From NCBI RefSeq assembly GCF_016756495.1, contig NZ_AP023243.1, forward strand, positions 3,104,501 to 3,168,500: a DNA stretch of 64,000 bases, in the 5' to 3' direction. Shown here piece by piece: positions 41,521 through 51,034 of this stretch; the first letter of the stretch is position 1; each line of letters starts with the position of its first letter. Position numbers and translations under genes: made by a program. Source of the stretch: Mesorhizobium sp. 113-3-3 (GTDB lineage Bacteria; Pseudomonadota; Alphaproteobacteria; Rhizobiales; Rhizobiaceae). The notes beneath the pieces are model-generated. The model worked only from the letters and a program-made list of their open reading frames with translations, had not been told where the DNA came from and did not search any database.

Positions 41521-44070
41521 ATGGTCCACGTCATCCCCCTTTCCATCGCCAAGCGCCGGCTCGATACCGGCAACGCGCCGCAATATCCGCAGGGATCGCC
41601 GATCGGCGGCGCCATGCAGGGGCTGGGCGAGCACCTTTCCGCCGTCGCCGAGCGCTACCAGCAGATGAAGGACCAGCAGGAGGCGTTCGACGCCGAGCTG
41701 AAGCGCCGCCAGTTCAATGGCCAGATCGCGCAGGCGGAAGATCAGGTAGCGGCGAACGCGCCTGCCGACGGTGCCGGTCTGCATGAGACGATGTACGGCC
41801 TGGTCGACCCGCGCGACGGGCGGGTGGTGAAGACCGGGCTGTTCGACACGCTGTTTGCCGCCGCCTTGCCTGGCATGCCCGAGAGCCAGCGCGCCGCTTT
41901 CGCCGGGCAGAAGGAGACGATGCGTCTGACCGGCGCGCGGCGCATGGCGCTGCGGCAGCTTCAGCGGCGCAAGGATTATGAGCAGGCCGAGGTCGACACG
42001 GCACTGAAGACCAGCGCCATCGCCATCGGCAGCGCCAACCCCGACGATCACGTCACCTTCGAAGCGGCCCGTCAGCAAGGGCTCGACCTTATCGACAAGA
42101 TGGGGCTCGACCCGGGGATCCGGCAGCAGAAGGCGAAGGACTGGTTCGGCACCGCCGCGAAGATGCGGTTCGAAGCGCTGATCGCCAAGGATCCGAAGCG
42201 CGCGCTGGAGGTGTTTGGTGTGGGGACGCCGGGAGAGCCCTTGGGGGGCGATGCCTCCGGCGTTTCTCCGATCACCTGGGTTCTTGCCTCGGGCAATTCG
42301 GAGGCCGCTGCCGCGACCGGCGATCGCGTTGGCAAGCTCACGCCAGACCAGCGAGTGGCTCAGGCTTTCCGGGACGACATTCCGCCTGAAGACCGGCCGG
42401 GCCTAGCCCAGCAAGCCCGGGCCGCCGACGCTGCCCAGCAAGTCGAAATGCGCACTAGCATTATCCTGGTCGAACAGAACGCGCCGGCCGCCATCAGGGA
42501 GACGGGTAGCTATTCGGGGCCGATTTTCACACCTGAGCAGTTCGTGGCGCTCTATGGCGCGACGGAAGGGATTAAGCGCTTTCAGGCCTTCAATCAGACG
42601 CTTGATGTCAGCCGCCAGTTCTACGGCATGCGCACAATGTCTAACGACGCCGTGCAGGCGATGGTCAGAGAGTCCACGCCTAGGGCCGATAGTGCCACGC
42701 CGGAAGAGGACCAGGCGCGTCATGACGCCATAGCCACGGCCGCAGACCTGACGTTCAAAGAGAGGCAGGGCGATCCGGGCGGCTATGTACGCAAGACGTT
42801 CGCGAACCTCGACGCGGCTTGGAACAATCTCTCGAAGCCGGAAGACTATCAGGCGGCCATCGTCGGCTCGATCGCCGCCCAGCAGCAGTTAGGTTTCAAA
42901 ACCGTCCAGCCTCTGCCGAATTCCGTTGCTGAAGACATTAACGACAAGCCCAGTGATAAGAGTCTGCCGCCGCAAGACAGGAAAGCAGATCTGAGCAACG
43001 TGCTTCAGGCGACACCACCTGCATTTCAGCAAGCGATGTTTGATCATTTGCTTCGGACCAGCGTCGCCAGATCAAACGAAGGCAGGGTGAACGACGGTTC
43101 CGTTGGGTCGCTGGTAGGCTCGGAGAAACTGGCCGAGACAACAGATTTTGTCCGGCGCGCGATATCCGGTGAGGGCCCAGAGCCGGAATGGTTGACCAAT
43201 CATGTCCAGACCAATCAGGAGTGGTTGGGACAACTAATCGCCGGCGATAGTGAACGCGGAAGTCTACGGCGTTTTTTTGCGCAAAAGCTCGTGGGCTCTG
43301 ATGGGCTCGGCGAAGACGGCATCTCCGTGGCTGATGCCACGCCATTGGGAGTGTCATTTGCACTGGAGAGAGCCGCGAATGCGGTGCTGGACCGTAACTA
43401 CGGCGAAGCGCTGCTCAACGTTGCGGGAGCAATTCCCGCCGGAAGGCTGGCCGGAAAGACCTTGGAACAAGCCGGGAAGGTCGCGAAGCCCTGGGTAGAA
43501 AGCTTCTCAAAATCTTCGAAGAGGCCAATTGAGCTTGTCGAAGGGAGCAAGGCTCTCATACGAGGAGTCGATGCTGACACCCTTCGATCTCAACAAGAGA
43601 TTGCGCGCTCGGTATCCCCACGGATTGCCTCGCGCAGGGCGCTGCCGGGCGAAATCCCCGAAAATACCTTTGACAACGCATTGTTGGCTTCGTTGCTTGC
43701 CAGAGACCCCTCTGCCGTCAAATATGCTGGCGCTAAGGTTGGATGGACAAAATCAAAGAACTACCGAAAGACCTTCTTTGATGCCAATCCTACACTCAAT
43801 AGCAGCGACTATGTGGTTCATCATAGTGTAGAGCAAGGGATAAATAACAAATATCCTGGACTTTTTTCTGATGAAGAGCTGAATTCAATAGAAAATCTTC
43901 GCGGAATACGGAAGGAATTCGATATAAAATTGCACCAAAAAGTAATTAAGTCAGAATGGAATAAATTCTATCGAGCGCACACTGTCGCCACCCGGCAGCA
44001 GGTGCTTGACTATGCGTCTCACTTGGACAAGAAATATGGGCATCTATTTGACCCGCCGATAGGTGATTGA
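41521..44070 (+). CDS. Virion-type protein with C-terminal HNH-like nuclease toxin (toxin module 3)
   Basis: 849 residues, starting right after the internal virion protein, the expected site of a podophage ejection protein; this is probably the parental copy. Residues 1-235 match modules 1 and 2, and similarity to module 1 continues to about 690. From about 730 a different domain follows: S-D-Y-V-V-H-H-S-V-E-Q-G (H767, H768), L-F-S-D-E-E-L-N-S-I-E-N-L-R-G-I and K-L-H-Q-K...Y-A-S-H-L-D-K-K-Y-G-H-L-F-D-P-P, an HNH/Endo VII-like arrangement seen at toxin C-termini. The tip is notably A/T-rich compared with the trunk, showing a separate origin. Confidence 0.82.
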   Translation: MVHVIPLSIAKRRLDTGNAPQYPQGSPIGGAMQGLGEHLSAVAERYQQMKDQQEAFDAELKRRQFNGQIAQAEDQVAANAPADGAGLHETMYGLVDPRDGRVVKTGLFDTLFAAALPGMPESQRAAFAGQKETMRLTGARRMALRQLQRRKDYEQAEVDTALKTSAIAIGSANPDDHVTFEAARQQGLDLIDKMGLDPGIRQQKAKDWFGTAAKMRFEALIAKDPKRALEVFGVGTPGEPLGGDASGVSPITWVLASGNSEAAAATGDRVGKLTPDQRVAQAFRDDIPPEDRPGLAQQARAADAAQQVEMRTSIILVEQNAPAAIRETGSYSGPIFTPEQFVALYGATEGIKRFQAFNQTLDVSRQFYGMRTMSNDAVQAMVRESTPRADSATPEEDQARHDAIATAADLTFKERQGDPGGYVRKTFANLDAAWNNLSKPEDYQAAIVGSIAAQQQLGFKTVQPLPNSVAEDINDKPSDKSLPPQDRKADLSNVLQATPPAFQQAMFDHLLRTSVARSNEGRVNDGSVGSLVGSEKLAETTDFVRRAISGEGPEPEWLTNHVQTNQEWLGQLIAGDSERGSLRRFFAQKLVGSDGLGEDGISVADATPLGVSFALERAANAVLDRNYGEALLNVAGAIPAGRLAGKTLEQAGKVAKPWVESFSKSSKRPIELVEGSKALIRGVDADTLRSQQEIARSVSPRIASRRALPGEIPENTFDNALLASLLARDPSAVKYAGAKVGWTKSKNYRKTFFDANPTLNSSDYVVHHSVEQGINNKYPGLFSDEELNSIENLRGIRKEFDIKLHQKVIKSEWNKFYRAHTVATRQQVLDYASHLDKKYGHLFDPPIGD

Positions 44071-44507
44071 TGAATTACTATGAAATTGAGCCTCTGGTGG
44101 CCGGCGAGCTTGGCAAGGATACTGTCATGGATCCAAGCGTTCATCCGCCTGTTGTGAGCAAGCTTCACTTTCAATTCGCTGGCTGGCATGGCGATGCCCT
44201 TGTGACCGCATTTCCCTGTTTTCTTGTGACCGAGGAAGCCAAGCGTGGGTTGCTGGCCATTGGCATCACTGGCGCCACATTCGCCGATGCGGAGGTGACC
44301 ATATCCGAGGATTTTCACCTGGTACAGCCCGACGTAGAGCTGCCCCCGTTCGTCTGGCTTAAGGTGGACGGCAAGGCAGGTCAAGATGACTTCGGGATCA
44401 GCCGGACATTGAACCTCGTGATATCGGAGCGTGCCTTCTATGTATTTGATGAATTGCTGGGCCTCTCTTCCGCTGATTTCTGGCGGTTCGATGGCGACAA
44501 TAGGTAG
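44070..44507 (+). CDS. Probable immunity protein for the HNH-like toxin
   Basis: 145 residues, ATG overlapping the toxin stop by one base. Y-Y-E-I-E-P-L-V-A-G-E-L-G, V-S-K-L-H-F-Q-F-A-G-W, C-F-L-V-T-E-E-A-K-R-G-L, G-A-T-F-A-D-A-E-V-T and F-V-W-L-K-V-D-G-K-A-G-Q-D-D-F-G-I. A decapitated relative lies at 23285. Position and size make it the cognate immunity protein; the activity is inferred. Confidence 0.75.
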   Translation: MNYYEIEPLVAGELGKDTVMDPSVHPPVVSKLHFQFAGWHGDALVTAFPCFLVTEEAKRGLLAIGITGATFADAEVTISEDFHLVQPDVELPPFVWLKVDGKAGQDDFGISRTLNLVISERAFYVFDELLGLSSADFWRFDGDNR

Positions 44508-44589
44508 TGCATCACCCTCGTCCTAACTGACGTCAAAGCGAAACGACCGCCTTCTAGCGAGCGATTCCAATTGCGCTCTGATCCGGGGC

Positions 44590-44642
<53 letters not shown>

Positions 44643-44652
44643 GGAATTAGTC

Positions 44653-45126
44653 ATGGAGAACAATGCTAAACCCGACCTGAGCAGCGTCACACGCCTGCCT
44701 TCGGCTAATATCAGCACCGGAGACGACGAGCTTGATTCTGCCCGGATCGAGGCCCGCCAATATCTCGAATTCTACACTTGGGTATCGGCTATTAAGGACG
44801 AATATCTTGGTTACGCCGCAGAAGGGGTAATCTATATTTTCCTTTTCGAGATAGAGACCCGTCGACCGGACGTGAATCCATGGACTTGGGTGATCGTCGG
44901 GGATGTGCCGCCGACGTACCTGCCAGCTGATGACGGAAAGACGCCTTTTGAGGCGCTGGATGGTTATATCGGTGCGCTGGAAGACTGGGTTGAGGCTGCA
45001 CGCACGGGAAAGTCCGTGGCGAAATTGATACCGGTCAATATCGAAGCAAATCCCGCCAACGCTGAGATGCTGGCGAGCCGGCTCAAATTCCTCGACGAGA
45101 AAATCTTGCCGGAACTCAAAAGATAA
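44653..45126 (+). CDS. Immunity-type protein behind a TC repeat
   Basis: 157 residues, ATG at 44653 with no clear ribosome site. Contains A-R-Q-Y-L-E-F-Y-T-W-V-S-A-I-K-D-E-Y-L-G...W-T-W-V-I-V-G-D-V-P-P-T-Y-L, D-G-Y-I-G-A-L-E-D-W-V-E-A-A. Similar small acidic proteins occur in rhizobial toxin loci; not a named family to me. Neighbours on both sides are toxin/immunity parts. Confidence 0.65.
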   Translation: MENNAKPDLSSVTRLPSANISTGDDELDSARIEARQYLEFYTWVSAIKDEYLGYAAEGVIYIFLFEIETRRPDVNPWTWVIVGDVPPTYLPADDGKTPFEALDGYIGALEDWVEAARTGKSVAKLIPVNIEANPANAEMLASRLKFLDEKILPELKR

Positions 45127-45368
45127 TAAGCACGATTCGCGCGAAGACGTCGGCCAGTACCACTTATAAACGGGCCGGCAACGAAGTGCCGGTCGGCAAT
45201 GACGTGGATCATGTGCACGATTTGCAGCTGGGAGGTTCCGAAGGGATATCCAACATGGCTATACTGGATAGAAGCGTCAATCGCAGTTTGGGACCTCAGA
45301 TACATCACCGAATAAAGCACCTGCCGCATGGAACAAGAATCACCAAGGTTACGATCGGAGATCGCTAG
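45126..45368 (+). pseudogene. Orphan nuclease toxin tip
   Basis: An open frame without its own start upstream (first ATG-like start at 45186 is inside the domain). S-T-T-Y-K-R-A-G-N-E-V-P-V-G-N-D-V-D-H-V-H-D-L-Q-L-G-G...N-M-A-I-L-D-R-S-V-N-R-S-L-G and L-P-H-G-T-R-I-T match HNH/Endo VII-type toxin C-termini, with D-V-D-H as the likely metal/catalytic site. Its TAG shares a base with the GTG of the next gene, so toxin and immunity are still coupled, but the trunk is gone: a stored cassette that could be swapped onto a trunk. Confidence 0.7.
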
Positions 45369-45976
45369 TGTTCGAGACATTTCGTAGAAATTTTTCTTTG
45401 GACCCGGGGCGTAGACCCGGCACTGTCAATCTTGCTAGCGATATCCCTGGATTGAACGAGTTGCTGGGCGATTTTGGCGGAGCCTCGTTCAATCACGGCT
45501 TATATAGAATTGTCTCTGCGCAAGATGTCCCGACCTGGAACGCGAGGGTCGGCCTAGCCTTCTCTGAATTTACCGGGCGAATTACATGCTTCGGTTATGA
45601 TTGGTTGGGAAGAACCTTCGCCGTCGACAAAGGACGGATCGAAGATGGTGAACCGGGGATTTTGATGTTTGAACCTGGTACCGGCGAGGCGCTCGAGATA
45701 CCTGCCAATATCAAGACTTTCCACGATGTGGAACTTAATGAAAATCCAGATGCGGCATTGGCTTCTACTGCTTATGCGGAATGGTGCCAGACAGGCGGCG
45801 GCGAGCCTGCCTATGACCAATGTGTCGGCTACAAAATACCGCTTTTCCTGAACGGGAAAGATGCATTCGAGAACATGGAGTTGTCGGACCTGGAGGTCTA
45901 TTGGCACATCATGGGCCAGCTTGTAGCTAAGGCAAAAGGCTTGCCCCCCGGTACTCCTCTTAACCTTCGAAGCTGA
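45368..45976 (+). CDS. Tdi1/DUF1851-like (GAD-related) immunity protein
   Basis: 202 residues from a GTG at 45368. N-terminal part with F-N-H-G-L-Y-R-I-V-S-A-Q-D and F-G-Y-D-W-L-G-R-T-F-A-V-D, C-terminal part with P-A-Y-D-Q-C-V-G-Y-K-I-P-L-F-L-N-G-K-D and E-V-Y-W-H-I-M-G-Q-L. This is the pattern of GAD-like plus DUF1851 proteins, a known class of type VI secretion immunity proteins (Tdi1). It probably protects against the orphan nuclease tip just before it. Confidence 0.8.
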   Translation: MFETFRRNFSLDPGRRPGTVNLASDIPGLNELLGDFGGASFNHGLYRIVSAQDVPTWNARVGLAFSEFTGRITCFGYDWLGRTFAVDKGRIEDGEPGILMFEPGTGEALEIPANIKTFHDVELNENPDAALASTAYAEWCQTGGGEPAYDQCVGYKIPLFLNGKDAFENMELSDLEVYWHIMGQLVAKAKGLPPGTPLNLRS

Positions 45977-45994
45977 CTGGCGTATTTCCTTCAA

Positions 45995-46014
45995 GAATTG
46001 TGGTGACAGGGGAC
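45995..46014 (-). repeat. 20-bp cassette repeat, degenerate copy 13
   Basis: GAATTGTGGTGACAGGGGAC, four differences from the reverse-complement consensus. It closes the third toxin/immunity module. The stretch 46015-46315 has no supported gene; a minus frame ending at 45991 is open but unconvincing. Confidence 0.55.
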
Positions 46015-46315
46015 TTCGTACCGGTCCCATCCACCTTGGAACCGCACCCTGTCTGTGAGACCACGACTCGCCAAATGTAGGAAGCCCCGAAGCAAGAGCC
46101 TGGGCGCGCAATTATCGAGAAGACGAATAATTGCTGCCAGCCGCACGGCGGCTAAGACGCCAATATCACCTATTGGTTCTGGTATCGCGCCATTCAAGGC
46201 GCGAACGCTCGCGCGACGAGAAAACCGAAAATAAACGATAGCCGCTGGCCAAGTTTGGCTGGCGCGCCCGTTCCGTCCACCCATTGCCAGCCCATCAACC
46301 AACCCGAAATCCTCA

Positions 46316-46341
46316 AGCCTCGCTTTCGCGGGGCTTTTTTT
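46316..46341 (+). terminator. Rho-independent terminator before the tailspike gene
   Basis: AGCCTCGC pairs with GCGGGGCT over a TTTC loop, followed by seven T. It would separate the toxin/immunity transcript from the tailspike. Confidence 0.75.
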
Positions 46342-46356
46342 CATGGAGCAAGCCCT

Positions 46357-49050
46357 ATGGCCCGACCCGCAACTGCCGCCGTTCGCCTGCTGACCGGAGA
46401 GCGCGAACCCTGCCGCGTGGCGGCCACCTTCAGCAAAACCCTCTATGGGCTTCAGGTGATCGACAGCGTACAGCTCGAGGTCGGGGACCGCGTCCTTTTG
46501 CTCGCCCAGACCGATGCGCGAGAAAACGGCATCTACACGGCAAGCGAAGGCCAGTGGTATCGCGCCGCCGACGCGCGGACCTCTCGAACGATGCAGAAGG
46601 GGACGACGGTCCATGTGCAGGCCGGCGCGATCAACACCGCCAAGGTGTTCTCATTCCAGACCGACAAGCCGGTAATCGGCGAAGACGATATCGTGCTGTC
46701 ACTCTACCTGTCGGACGACACCTTGGGCGACGCCCAGGCTGCGGCAACGGCTGCGGCCGGTAGCGCCAGCGCTGCGGCTGCATCACAAAGCGCAGCCGCA
46801 ACCAGCGCGACGAATGCGGCATCCAGCGCCTCCGCCGCCAGCACGTCGGCGACCAACGCGTCGAACGCAGCTTCAGCGGCCTCGACGAGCGCTACCAATG
46901 CGGGCACCAGCGCCACGGCATCGGCCGGTTCGGCATCAAGCGCGGCGACATCCGCGACCAATGCGGGGAATTCGGCGACCGCTGCTGCGGGGTCAGCTTC
47001 GGCAGCGGCTGCTTCGGCGGCTACGATCACGTACGCCAGCCAGGCGGAGGCGCAAGCAGGCGCGATTTCTAACAAGATTATGTCGCCGCTGCAGACGAAG
47101 CAGGCGATTCAGAATGGTGCGTTTTTCCAGCGCTCGGAAACGGGTGCGATTCCGCTTACGTTCTCGGCCATCTTAAGAGAGCGCATCAGAGCTTCGGCCT
47201 TTGGCTGTGACGCCGGAGCAAGTGCGGCCGTTAATCGCGCTGCTATCCAGAACGCATTGAATGCCGCCGGCGCTAATGGCGCTCTCGTCCAACTCCCTGC
47301 CGGCATCATCAATGTGGACGGCACGTCCATGGCGCTTACTTCCAATGTGACGTTGGAGGGACAAGGCCAGGGCACGATCATCAATATCAACTCCGCCACC
47401 GCGAACATGTTTACCGTCGCGGCACAGTTCGTTACCATTCGCGATCTCTACATGGCAGCGTCCGTAACACGCACGGCCGGCGACTTCGTACAGGTGAACA
47501 GTGGAGGCAATCGCTTCGAACTTGAAAATTTTCACATGGAGGGCGCGGCACAGGGCGTCAACATTGTTGGGAACATTGCTTCTGCCCGAATTAAGAACGG
47601 CAAGATCTTCTCGACCGTAGGAGCGACCGGCATTCCGGTCAGGATCAATGCCGGGCTAGATATCAAGCTCAACAACGTTGTCACCGATAATGTTGCATCG
47701 CCTCAGCCGTACGCCGGGATTTATATCTCTAACTGCGGCGACGTCACCATTGATGAATGCCAGATCATTCATGGTGGGCAGGGCCTTCTTCTCAACCCCG
47801 GCGCTGGCCAGAGTGTGGTGTCGGTCTGGGCAAACAACACATTCTTCGACAATTGCACCCGAGCGCTCTATGTGCAGGCTGTTGGTACCGGTGCTGTCGT
47901 CGGGCGCTGCATGTTCGACCAATGCTGGTTTTCTTCTGCTACATTTGAAGGCATTCGACTGGAGACCGGTTCGGGAGGTGTGGTCGATGGCATCGACTTC
48001 ATCAGCCCGCATATCTTCCTGAATGCGGTTGGCGTCTCCTTGCGTGACGCCGGAGTCACCAATGCTAGGTTTATCAACCCAAACATCGTTAAGAACACCG
48101 GAGACGGATTCTTCGCCAATACCGGAGTCACTAAGTTCTCGATTATCGGCGGCAAGATCGGCACCGGTGGTGGCTTCTCTGGCGGCAATGGCGGAAATGG
48201 TATCAACCTAGCCGGCTCCAATGACCAGTACATCATCAAGGGTGCAGACCTCACGGGTAACGCGGGGGCCGCATTGGCTGGCCATATCGCGGGCCTCAAT
48301 AAGGTCGTTGAGGGCAACCTCCCGCGCACCGTGAACGATAACAGCAAAATCATCGGCACCACCACGAATGACGACGCCACTGCCGGCAATCTGGCCGAGT
48401 ATGTGGTGGCCAACGTGCCGAACGGGTCCGCGGCTGTTACCATGACGATTGCCTCGCCTGCCGTCGTCACTTGGCCGGGGATCCCGTACTCCGGCAAGGG
48501 CAACTGGACAGCGCCGATTTCTTTCTCGACCACTGGCGCGGTGCCCACAGGGGTCGCAGCAGGCACGACGTATTGGATTATCGGGTCTTCGGTCAGCGGC
48601 AACACGTTCCAGATTGCCAGTTCCACAGCCAATGCTCTGGCCGGCACACCGATTAACACCTCGGGGTCGCAATCCGGTACGCACACAGGATCGACCACCT
48701 TGTCGCTCACGTCGCTGGCAACGGCGAACATCGCTGCGATTTCCCTGACGGCCGGCGATTGGGATGTGGAGGGGGTCGTGAGCTACGTGCCAGCCATTAC
48801 AGCTTCTGTGAGCCAGTTCATGGCAGGCACGTCCTTGACCAGTGGAACACTAGACACCGCACCGGGAAACCTCACGGCGACCCCTGCGGTTGCGGCGACC
48901 TACAACGGTGCGAAGGGCGTTCACATCCCGACGCCGCGCAGGCGCATCAGTGTATCGACGCCTACCACGGTCTATCTGCTGGCGTTCGCCGAGTTCACTA
49001 CCGCGGCCAACATTGCCTTTGGCATGATCCGGGCGCGAAGGGCGAGATAG
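46357..49050 (+). CDS. Tailspike / tail fibre with beta-helix domain
   Basis: 897 residues from the ATG at 46357. Residues 1-115 are a head-binding-type domain (V-R-L-L-T-G-E-R-E-P, G-D-R-V-L-L-L-A-Q-T-D-A-R-E-N-G-I-Y). About 125-220 is an Ala/Ser/Thr repeat of the A-A-x-S-A-T-N-A kind, probably a trimer stalk. Then R-A-A-I-Q-N-A-L-N-A-A-G...V-Q-L-P-A-G-I-I-N-V starts a right-handed parallel beta-helix (Pectate_lyase_3-like), often a polysaccharide depolymerase. It decides which host surface is bound. Confidence 0.88.
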   Translation: MARPATAAVRLLTGEREPCRVAATFSKTLYGLQVIDSVQLEVGDRVLLLAQTDARENGIYTASEGQWYRAADARTSRTMQKGTTVHVQAGAINTAKVFSFQTDKPVIGEDDIVLSLYLSDDTLGDAQAAATAAAGSASAAAASQSAAATSATNAASSASAASTSATNASNAASAASTSATNAGTSATASAGSASSAATSATNAGNSATAAAGSASAAAASAATITYASQAEAQAGAISNKIMSPLQTKQAIQNGAFFQRSETGAIPLTFSAILRERIRASAFGCDAGASAAVNRAAIQNALNAAGANGALVQLPAGIINVDGTSMALTSNVTLEGQGQGTIININSATANMFTVAAQFVTIRDLYMAASVTRTAGDFVQVNSGGNRFELENFHMEGAAQGVNIVGNIASARIKNGKIFSTVGATGIPVRINAGLDIKLNNVVTDNVASPQPYAGIYISNCGDVTIDECQIIHGGQGLLLNPGAGQSVVSVWANNTFFDNCTRALYVQAVGTGAVVGRCMFDQCWFSSATFEGIRLETGSGGVVDGIDFISPHIFLNAVGVSLRDAGVTNARFINPNIVKNTGDGFFANTGVTKFSIIGGKIGTGGGFSGGNGGNGINLAGSNDQYIIKGADLTGNAGAALAGHIAGLNKVVEGNLPRTVNDNSKIIGTTTNDDATAGNLAEYVVANVPNGSAAVTMTIASPAVVTWPGIPYSGKGNWTAPISFSTTGAVPTGVAAGTTYWIIGSSVSGNTFQIASSTANALAGTPINTSGSQSGTHTGSTTLSLTSLATANIAAISLTAGDWDVEGVVSYVPAITASVSQFMAGTSLTSGTLDTAPGNLTATPAVAATYNGAKGVHIPTPRRRISVSTPTTVYLLAFAEFTTAANIAFGMIRARRAR

Positions 49051-49053
49051 GCG

Positions 49054-50175
49054 TTAGGTCCGTGCGAAATAGCAGTAAGCGAGACCATTGGTGGGCGAGT
49101 TGTATTTGTCGGGAGCCCAGCCGGCACGCGTCAGTGCCTCACGGAAATAAGGCTCCTGAAAACCCAGCTCCATCCAGCCGTGAACCATAATCGCTCGGAG
49201 AGACAAACCATCGAGTCGCGGCCCCCAAGGGTATGGCACCGCTGGCGCCCAATAGCCGGACGGGTCGATGATCGGCTCCGCCGCAAAGACCAGGAAGCCG
49301 CCAGGCTTCAACATGCCACGCATCTGATGCAGGGCTTCTTGATGCACCAACGAGTGGTGGAAAGCCTGGAAGAAGAAAATCCGATCGAATGGTTCGAATT
49401 CGGCCCCGGTCAAGAAATCACCATGCACGGTGTTGATGGCCACGCCAAGCCGCTCGGCCTGTCCCTGAATGACGGAAAGGTAAGAAGGGTCAACGTCGAC
49501 CACGGTGACATCGCAACCTAGCCTTGCCAGATGCAATGAAATCTGACCGTCGCCGGGTCCGTATTCGAGAACCCGTATTCCTGGCGTCACGTTCATCTGC
49601 TTGATGATCTGCCCGTAAGCTTCGAGGTAGTTTCCGAGAAACGCGCCATCGTTCGTATAGACGGACGGCTTAAGGATCGTCTTATTGATATTGATTGGGC
49701 TTCGCTCGCACTCGGCGGCGCTATATTCTTGGCGGTTGGACAGCTTGTAGTAGATGTCTAGGACACGCTGCCGGTACTCAGCAGAGAAAGGATCATCCGG
49801 CATCGTGATGATGGTTGGATCGGCCAGATGGCAGTTCGCCAGAACCTTGACCCGCTCCTGCTCCGTCGGCAAGGCCTTGACTTCCGCAAGAACGCTATCG
49901 AACTCCTGAAGCGAGAAAATCGGCCTCGACGAAGGCGCCACAATTGCCGGCGGCGCTTCAGGCTTTAGAGTCTCTAGGCTGATCGCCGGTGGTTTTGGGA
50001 CGTCTACGACGATCGGTTGCTTGGGACCCGCAGGGATTGTCCTCGTATGGTCTGCCTCCTGGATACGCTTGGCTACATCAGCAAAAGCCACTCGTTTTGG
50101 ATCTGGCGGAAAGTACTTCCGTATAGCAATTCGTAGACCCAGCGGGAGAGTGTTGCGAGCGATGTCTCGAAGCAT
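49054..50175 (-). CDS. SAM-dependent methyltransferase (cargo)
   Basis: 373 residues. The class I motif is V-L-E-Y-G-P-G-D-G-Q-I-S near residue 200, with V-T-V-V-D-V-D-P-S and M-L-K-P-G-G-F-L-V-F-A-A-E-P after it. A Pro-rich 130-residue N-terminal extension precedes. Opposite in direction to the phage genes, between tailspike and endolysin; this is a common site for surface-modifying morons. The substrate is unknown; sugar or lipopolysaccharide methylation that changes the phage receptor is a guess. Confidence 0.82.
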   Translation of the reverse strand: MLRDIARNTLPLGLRIAIRKYFPPDPKRVAFADVAKRIQEADHTRTIPAGPKQPIVVDVPKPPAISLETLKPEAPPAIVAPSSRPIFSLQEFDSVLAEVKALPTEQERVKVLANCHLADPTIITMPDDPFSAEYRQRVLDIYYKLSNRQEYSAAECERSPININKTILKPSVYTNDGAFLGNYLEAYGQIIKQMNVTPGIRVLEYGPGDGQISLHLARLGCDVTVVDVDPSYLSVIQGQAERLGVAINTVHGDFLTGAEFEPFDRIFFFQAFHHSLVHQEALHQMRGMLKPGGFLVFAAEPIIDPSGYWAPAVPYPWGPRLDGLSLRAIMVHGWMELGFQEPYFREALTRAGWAPDKYNSPTNGLAYCYFART

Positions 50176-50285
50176 GGTCAGCTCCCTTTCAGCACCGACC
50201 AGCGTTTAGAGCAGAACCGCCAGAGCGGCAACACGGCCGAGTAAATGCATCGCGCTTCTGTTTGAAACCAACGAAAGGAACCTCC

Positions 50286-51032
50286 ATGGACCGCAACTTC
50301 GCGCGGGCGCTTGCGCTTGTCTTGAAATCCGAGGGCGGCTGGTCGGACAATCCGGCCGATCCGGGTGGCGCCACGATGAAGGGTGTCACGCTGGCCAACT
50401 TTCGCCGCTATGTGAAGGCCGATGCCAGCAAGGCCGATCTCAAGAAGATCGGCGACGCCCAGGTCGCGACGGTCTACCGGCGCTTCTATTGGGATGCCGT
50501 GCTTGGCTCAGAACTGCCCGACGGCGTCGACTACGCCGCTTTCGATTTCGCGGTGAACAGCGGACCGGTCAGGGCGGCCAGGCACCTGCAGGCAAGCGTG
50601 GGCGTCTCGCAGGATGGGCGCATCGGCCCGGCCACGCTGGCGGCTGTCAGGGCAAAGCCGGCTGGCGTCATCATCGACCAGCTTTGCGATGCGCGGCTGG
50701 CGTTTCTCAGGCGGTTGCCGACATGGGCAACATTCGGGCACGGCTGGAGCGACCGCGTAAAGTCGGTGCGTGCGCAGGCCTTGCTGATGTCGGCCCCTGC
50801 GACAGCACCCGGCTCAGTACAGCCTGCAATGCGGGCGCCGGTTTCCCAGCCGGTCCAACCGCCGGCCGAAGCTGAAACGCCCGCCGGCAACGCGCCCGTG
50901 TCGGTGTCGCCTGCGCCGGATGGGTCCGGGATTCCGGCCGCCGCCAAGGCAGGCGGGGTCATCGCCGCCATCCTGCTCATCGCCTACGTCGCCTGGCACC
51001 ACATCGCCGTCGCCCTGCAAGGGATCTTCTGA
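50286..51032 (+). CDS. GH108 endolysin with C-terminal membrane anchor
   Basis: 248 residues, ATG at 50286 after AAAGGAACC. Glycoside hydrolase 108 core: L-K-S-E-G-G-W-S-D-N-P-A-D-P-G-G-A-T (Glu16 catalytic), Y-W-D-A-V, A-A-F-D-F-A-V-N-S-G and Q-D-G-R-I-G-P-A-T. A Pro/Ala linker leads to one transmembrane helix at the end (G-V-I-A-A-I-L-L-I-A-Y-V-A-W). It cleaves peptidoglycan at lysis; the anchor is a common variation in rhizobial phages. Confidence 0.92.
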   Translation: MDRNFARALALVLKSEGGWSDNPADPGGATMKGVTLANFRRYVKADASKADLKKIGDAQVATVYRRFYWDAVLGSELPDGVDYAAFDFAVNSGPVRAARHLQASVGVSQDGRIGPATLAAVRAKPAGVIIDQLCDARLAFLRRLPTWATFGHGWSDRVKSVRAQALLMSAPATAPGSVQPAMRAPVSQPVQPPAEAETPAGNAPVSVSPAPDGSGIPAAAKAGGVIAAILLIAYVAWHHIAVALQGIF

Positions 51033-51034
51033 TC

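Noticed and set aside
45991..46614. Minus-strand frame of 207 codons before the tailspike
   Set aside because: It overlaps the tailspike start, has no ribosome site and matches no family I recognise.
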